Assembly (NCBI RefSeq): GCF_000284035.1
Contig: NC_016887.1
Span: 3,348,001-3,412,000 of the forward strand
Direction: 5' to 3'
From: Nocardia cyriacigeorgica GUH-2
GTDB lineage: Bacteria > Actinomycetota > Actinomycetes > Mycobacteriales > Mycobacteriaceae
Length of the DNA stretch: 64,000 nucleotides
The notes under the pieces were generated by a model. It worked only from the letters and a program-made list of their open reading frames with translations, did not search any database and was not told the DNA's origin. A program made the position numbers and the translations under genes. Each line of letters begins with the position of its first letter. The first letter of the stretch is position 1. Below are positions 63,149-64,000 of this stretch, one piece after another.

Positions 63149-63646
63149 ATGTCGAACACCGAGTACCTGAGCGCCACGATGTCGGTCGACCGCACCCCGG
63201 AGGAGGTCTTCGCCGCCGTCACCGACGTGCGCGGATGGTGGAACCAGAACATCATCGGCGACACCGCCGCCGTCGGCGACGAGTTCGTCTTCACCGACGA
63301 CGTCAATTACGCCGGCGAGACAGCGAAGACGAACAAGGACGGCATCCGGTTCAGCCGGTTCCGGATCACCGAGGTCGTGCCAGGCCGGCGGATGGTCTGG
63401 CACGTCGTGGACTCCGATCTCAGCTTCATCGACGACCGCGACGAGTGGACCGGCACCGACGTCGTCTTCGACATCACCGCCGACCAGACCGGCACCACCC
63501 TGCACTTCACGCACCAAGGCCTGACCGCCGCGAAATCCGAGTGCTTCGATGCCTGCTCGCAAGGCTGGACCTACTACATCACCAAGAGCCTGCCGCAGCT
63601 GATCACCACCGGCACCGGCCTGCCCTTCGCCAAGTACGACGCCTGA
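63149..63646 (+). CDS. SRPBCC-domain protein (AHSA1-like)
   Basis: A 165-residue SRPBCC protein: VDRTPEEVFAAVTDVRGWWNQNI start and TTLHFTHQGLTAAKSECFDACSQGW with the C-terminal helix. It follows the sigma factor by 106 bases, so it may be a target gene. The fold binds hydrophobic ligands; the role is unknown. Confidence 0.82.
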   Translation: MSNTEYLSATMSVDRTPEEVFAAVTDVRGWWNQNIIGDTAAVGDEFVFTDDVNYAGETAKTNKDGIRFSRFRITEVVPGRRMVWHVVDSDLSFIDDRDEWTGTDVVFDITADQTGTTLHFTHQGLTAAKSECFDACSQGWTYYITKSLPQLITTGTGLPFAKYDA

Positions 63647-63663
63647 ACCGCGCCGACCTGCCG

Positions 63664-64000
63664 TCAGGCCTCGTGGCCCGGCGACAGGTCGGCCACCGCG
63701 CCGAGGTGCAGGGCCGACGTGGCCGCGGTGGACGGCGGCGCGGCGGCGGTGATCGGCTCGAGCAGATGGCCGACGTGGTCGCCGAGGTCGCTGCGGGCGA
63801 TGATGCGCCCGGCGAACCAGCCGGCGGCCCCGTCGAGAATCGGCAGACCGTGCGGTCCGCCGGACCAGGCGCACTGCGCGAACTTGTCGGTGCTCTCCCC
63901 CGTCGTCGTGGCGAACAGGCGGGCGAGGTCGAACTGGTCGCCGGTCAGCAGGTGCACGGCGAGATAGTCGGCGTTGCGGGCGATCCGGTAGGTGTGGTTG
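63664..64000 (-). CDS. Flavin-reductase-like protein, 5' partial
   Basis: The C-terminal 111 residues of a protein running off the window edge. NHTYRIARNADYLAVHLL, then DLARLFATTTGESTDKF, and WSGGPHGLPILDGAAGWFAGRI follow the flavin reductase/FMN-binding split-barrel family. The start is not in the window. Confidence 0.65.
   Translation of the reverse strand, partial: NHTYRIARNADYLAVHLLTGDQFDLARLFATTTGESTDKFAQCAWSGGPHGLPILDGAAGWFAGRIIARSDLGDHVGHLLEPITAAAPPSTAATSALHLGAVADLSPGHEA

Noticed and set aside
62948..63874. Minus-strand frame across the sigma factor and SRPBCC genes
   Set aside because: Antisense to two clear genes and without a domain or ribosome site.

Overview
The window is high-GC actinobacterial DNA with frequent GTG/TTG starts and many ATGA or GTGA stop-start overlaps. 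An EtfD-type Fe-S protein, a KstR-like operator before a thiolase/DUF35 pair, a cutinase, XRE+DUF397 pairs and a PknD-type kinase point to a mycolic-acid actinomycete. Nocardia is the best guess; this is inferred from gene content, not from a marker gene. No rRNA, tRNA, CRISPR array, insertion sequence or prophage was seen.

Layout. 1-3.9 kb: a protease-nuclease fusion open at the window edge, an exported phytase-like esterase, the tail of a broken flavin monooxygenase and a SLATT membrane protein. 4.1-7.1 kb: an EtfD-like electron-transfer protein. 7.1-10.7 kb: a translationally coupled acyl-CoA dehydrogenase/enoyl-CoA hydratase/SDR operon under a perfect 14-bp-arm palindrome, with a TetR gene. 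10.8-12.2 kb: a ThrRS paralogue without editing domains, preceded by a threonine-containing leader peptide and a strong hairpin (predicted attenuation). 13.4-30.3 kb: a large catabolic region with a nitronate monooxygenase, flavoprotein oxidases, a Baeyer-Villiger-like monooxygenase, a 3-aminobutyryl-CoA ammonia-lyase homologue, ALDH, Zn-ADH, enoyl-CoA hydratase, a frameshifted acyl-CoA synthetase, a TetR regulator, a glutamine-synthetase-like ligase with a C26 gamma-glutamyl hydrolase, an SCP2-like protein and an esterase. Four promoter regions here share a 16-bp motif (consensus nrGTCATnTGATCnAG), so I read it as one regulon, probably for an amine.

30.4-38.1 kb: regulators, an SDR, a lipid-transfer thiolase plus OB-fold partner, an EF-G-derived pseudo-GTPase, a divergent OYE/MarR pair and small membrane genes. 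38.4-42.8 kb: a cutinase, an ATPase-LuxR regulator and a PucR-type regulator. 43-47.1 kb: exported small proteins, a YqcI/YcgG (GntA-like) protein, an XRE/DUF397 pair and two small unknown genes. 47.2-53.3 kb: a beta-lactamase-fold hydrolase, CPBP protease, MerR, a Ser/Thr kinase with extracellular sensor, and a VOC protein. 53.4-64 kb: a GNAT protein, a LuxR regulator with two frameshifts, acyl-ACP thioesterase, 6-phosphogluconate dehydrogenase, TetR divergent from a PF10118 hydrolase/membrane pair, an ECF sigma/DGPF/SRPBCC set and a flavin-reductase-like gene cut by the window edge.

Possible new biology: the shared-motif amine regulon, the ThrRS leader, the pseudo-GTPase derived from EF-G, and the protease-nuclease fusion close to a SLATT protein. 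All functions are predictions from sequence reading; no searches were run.
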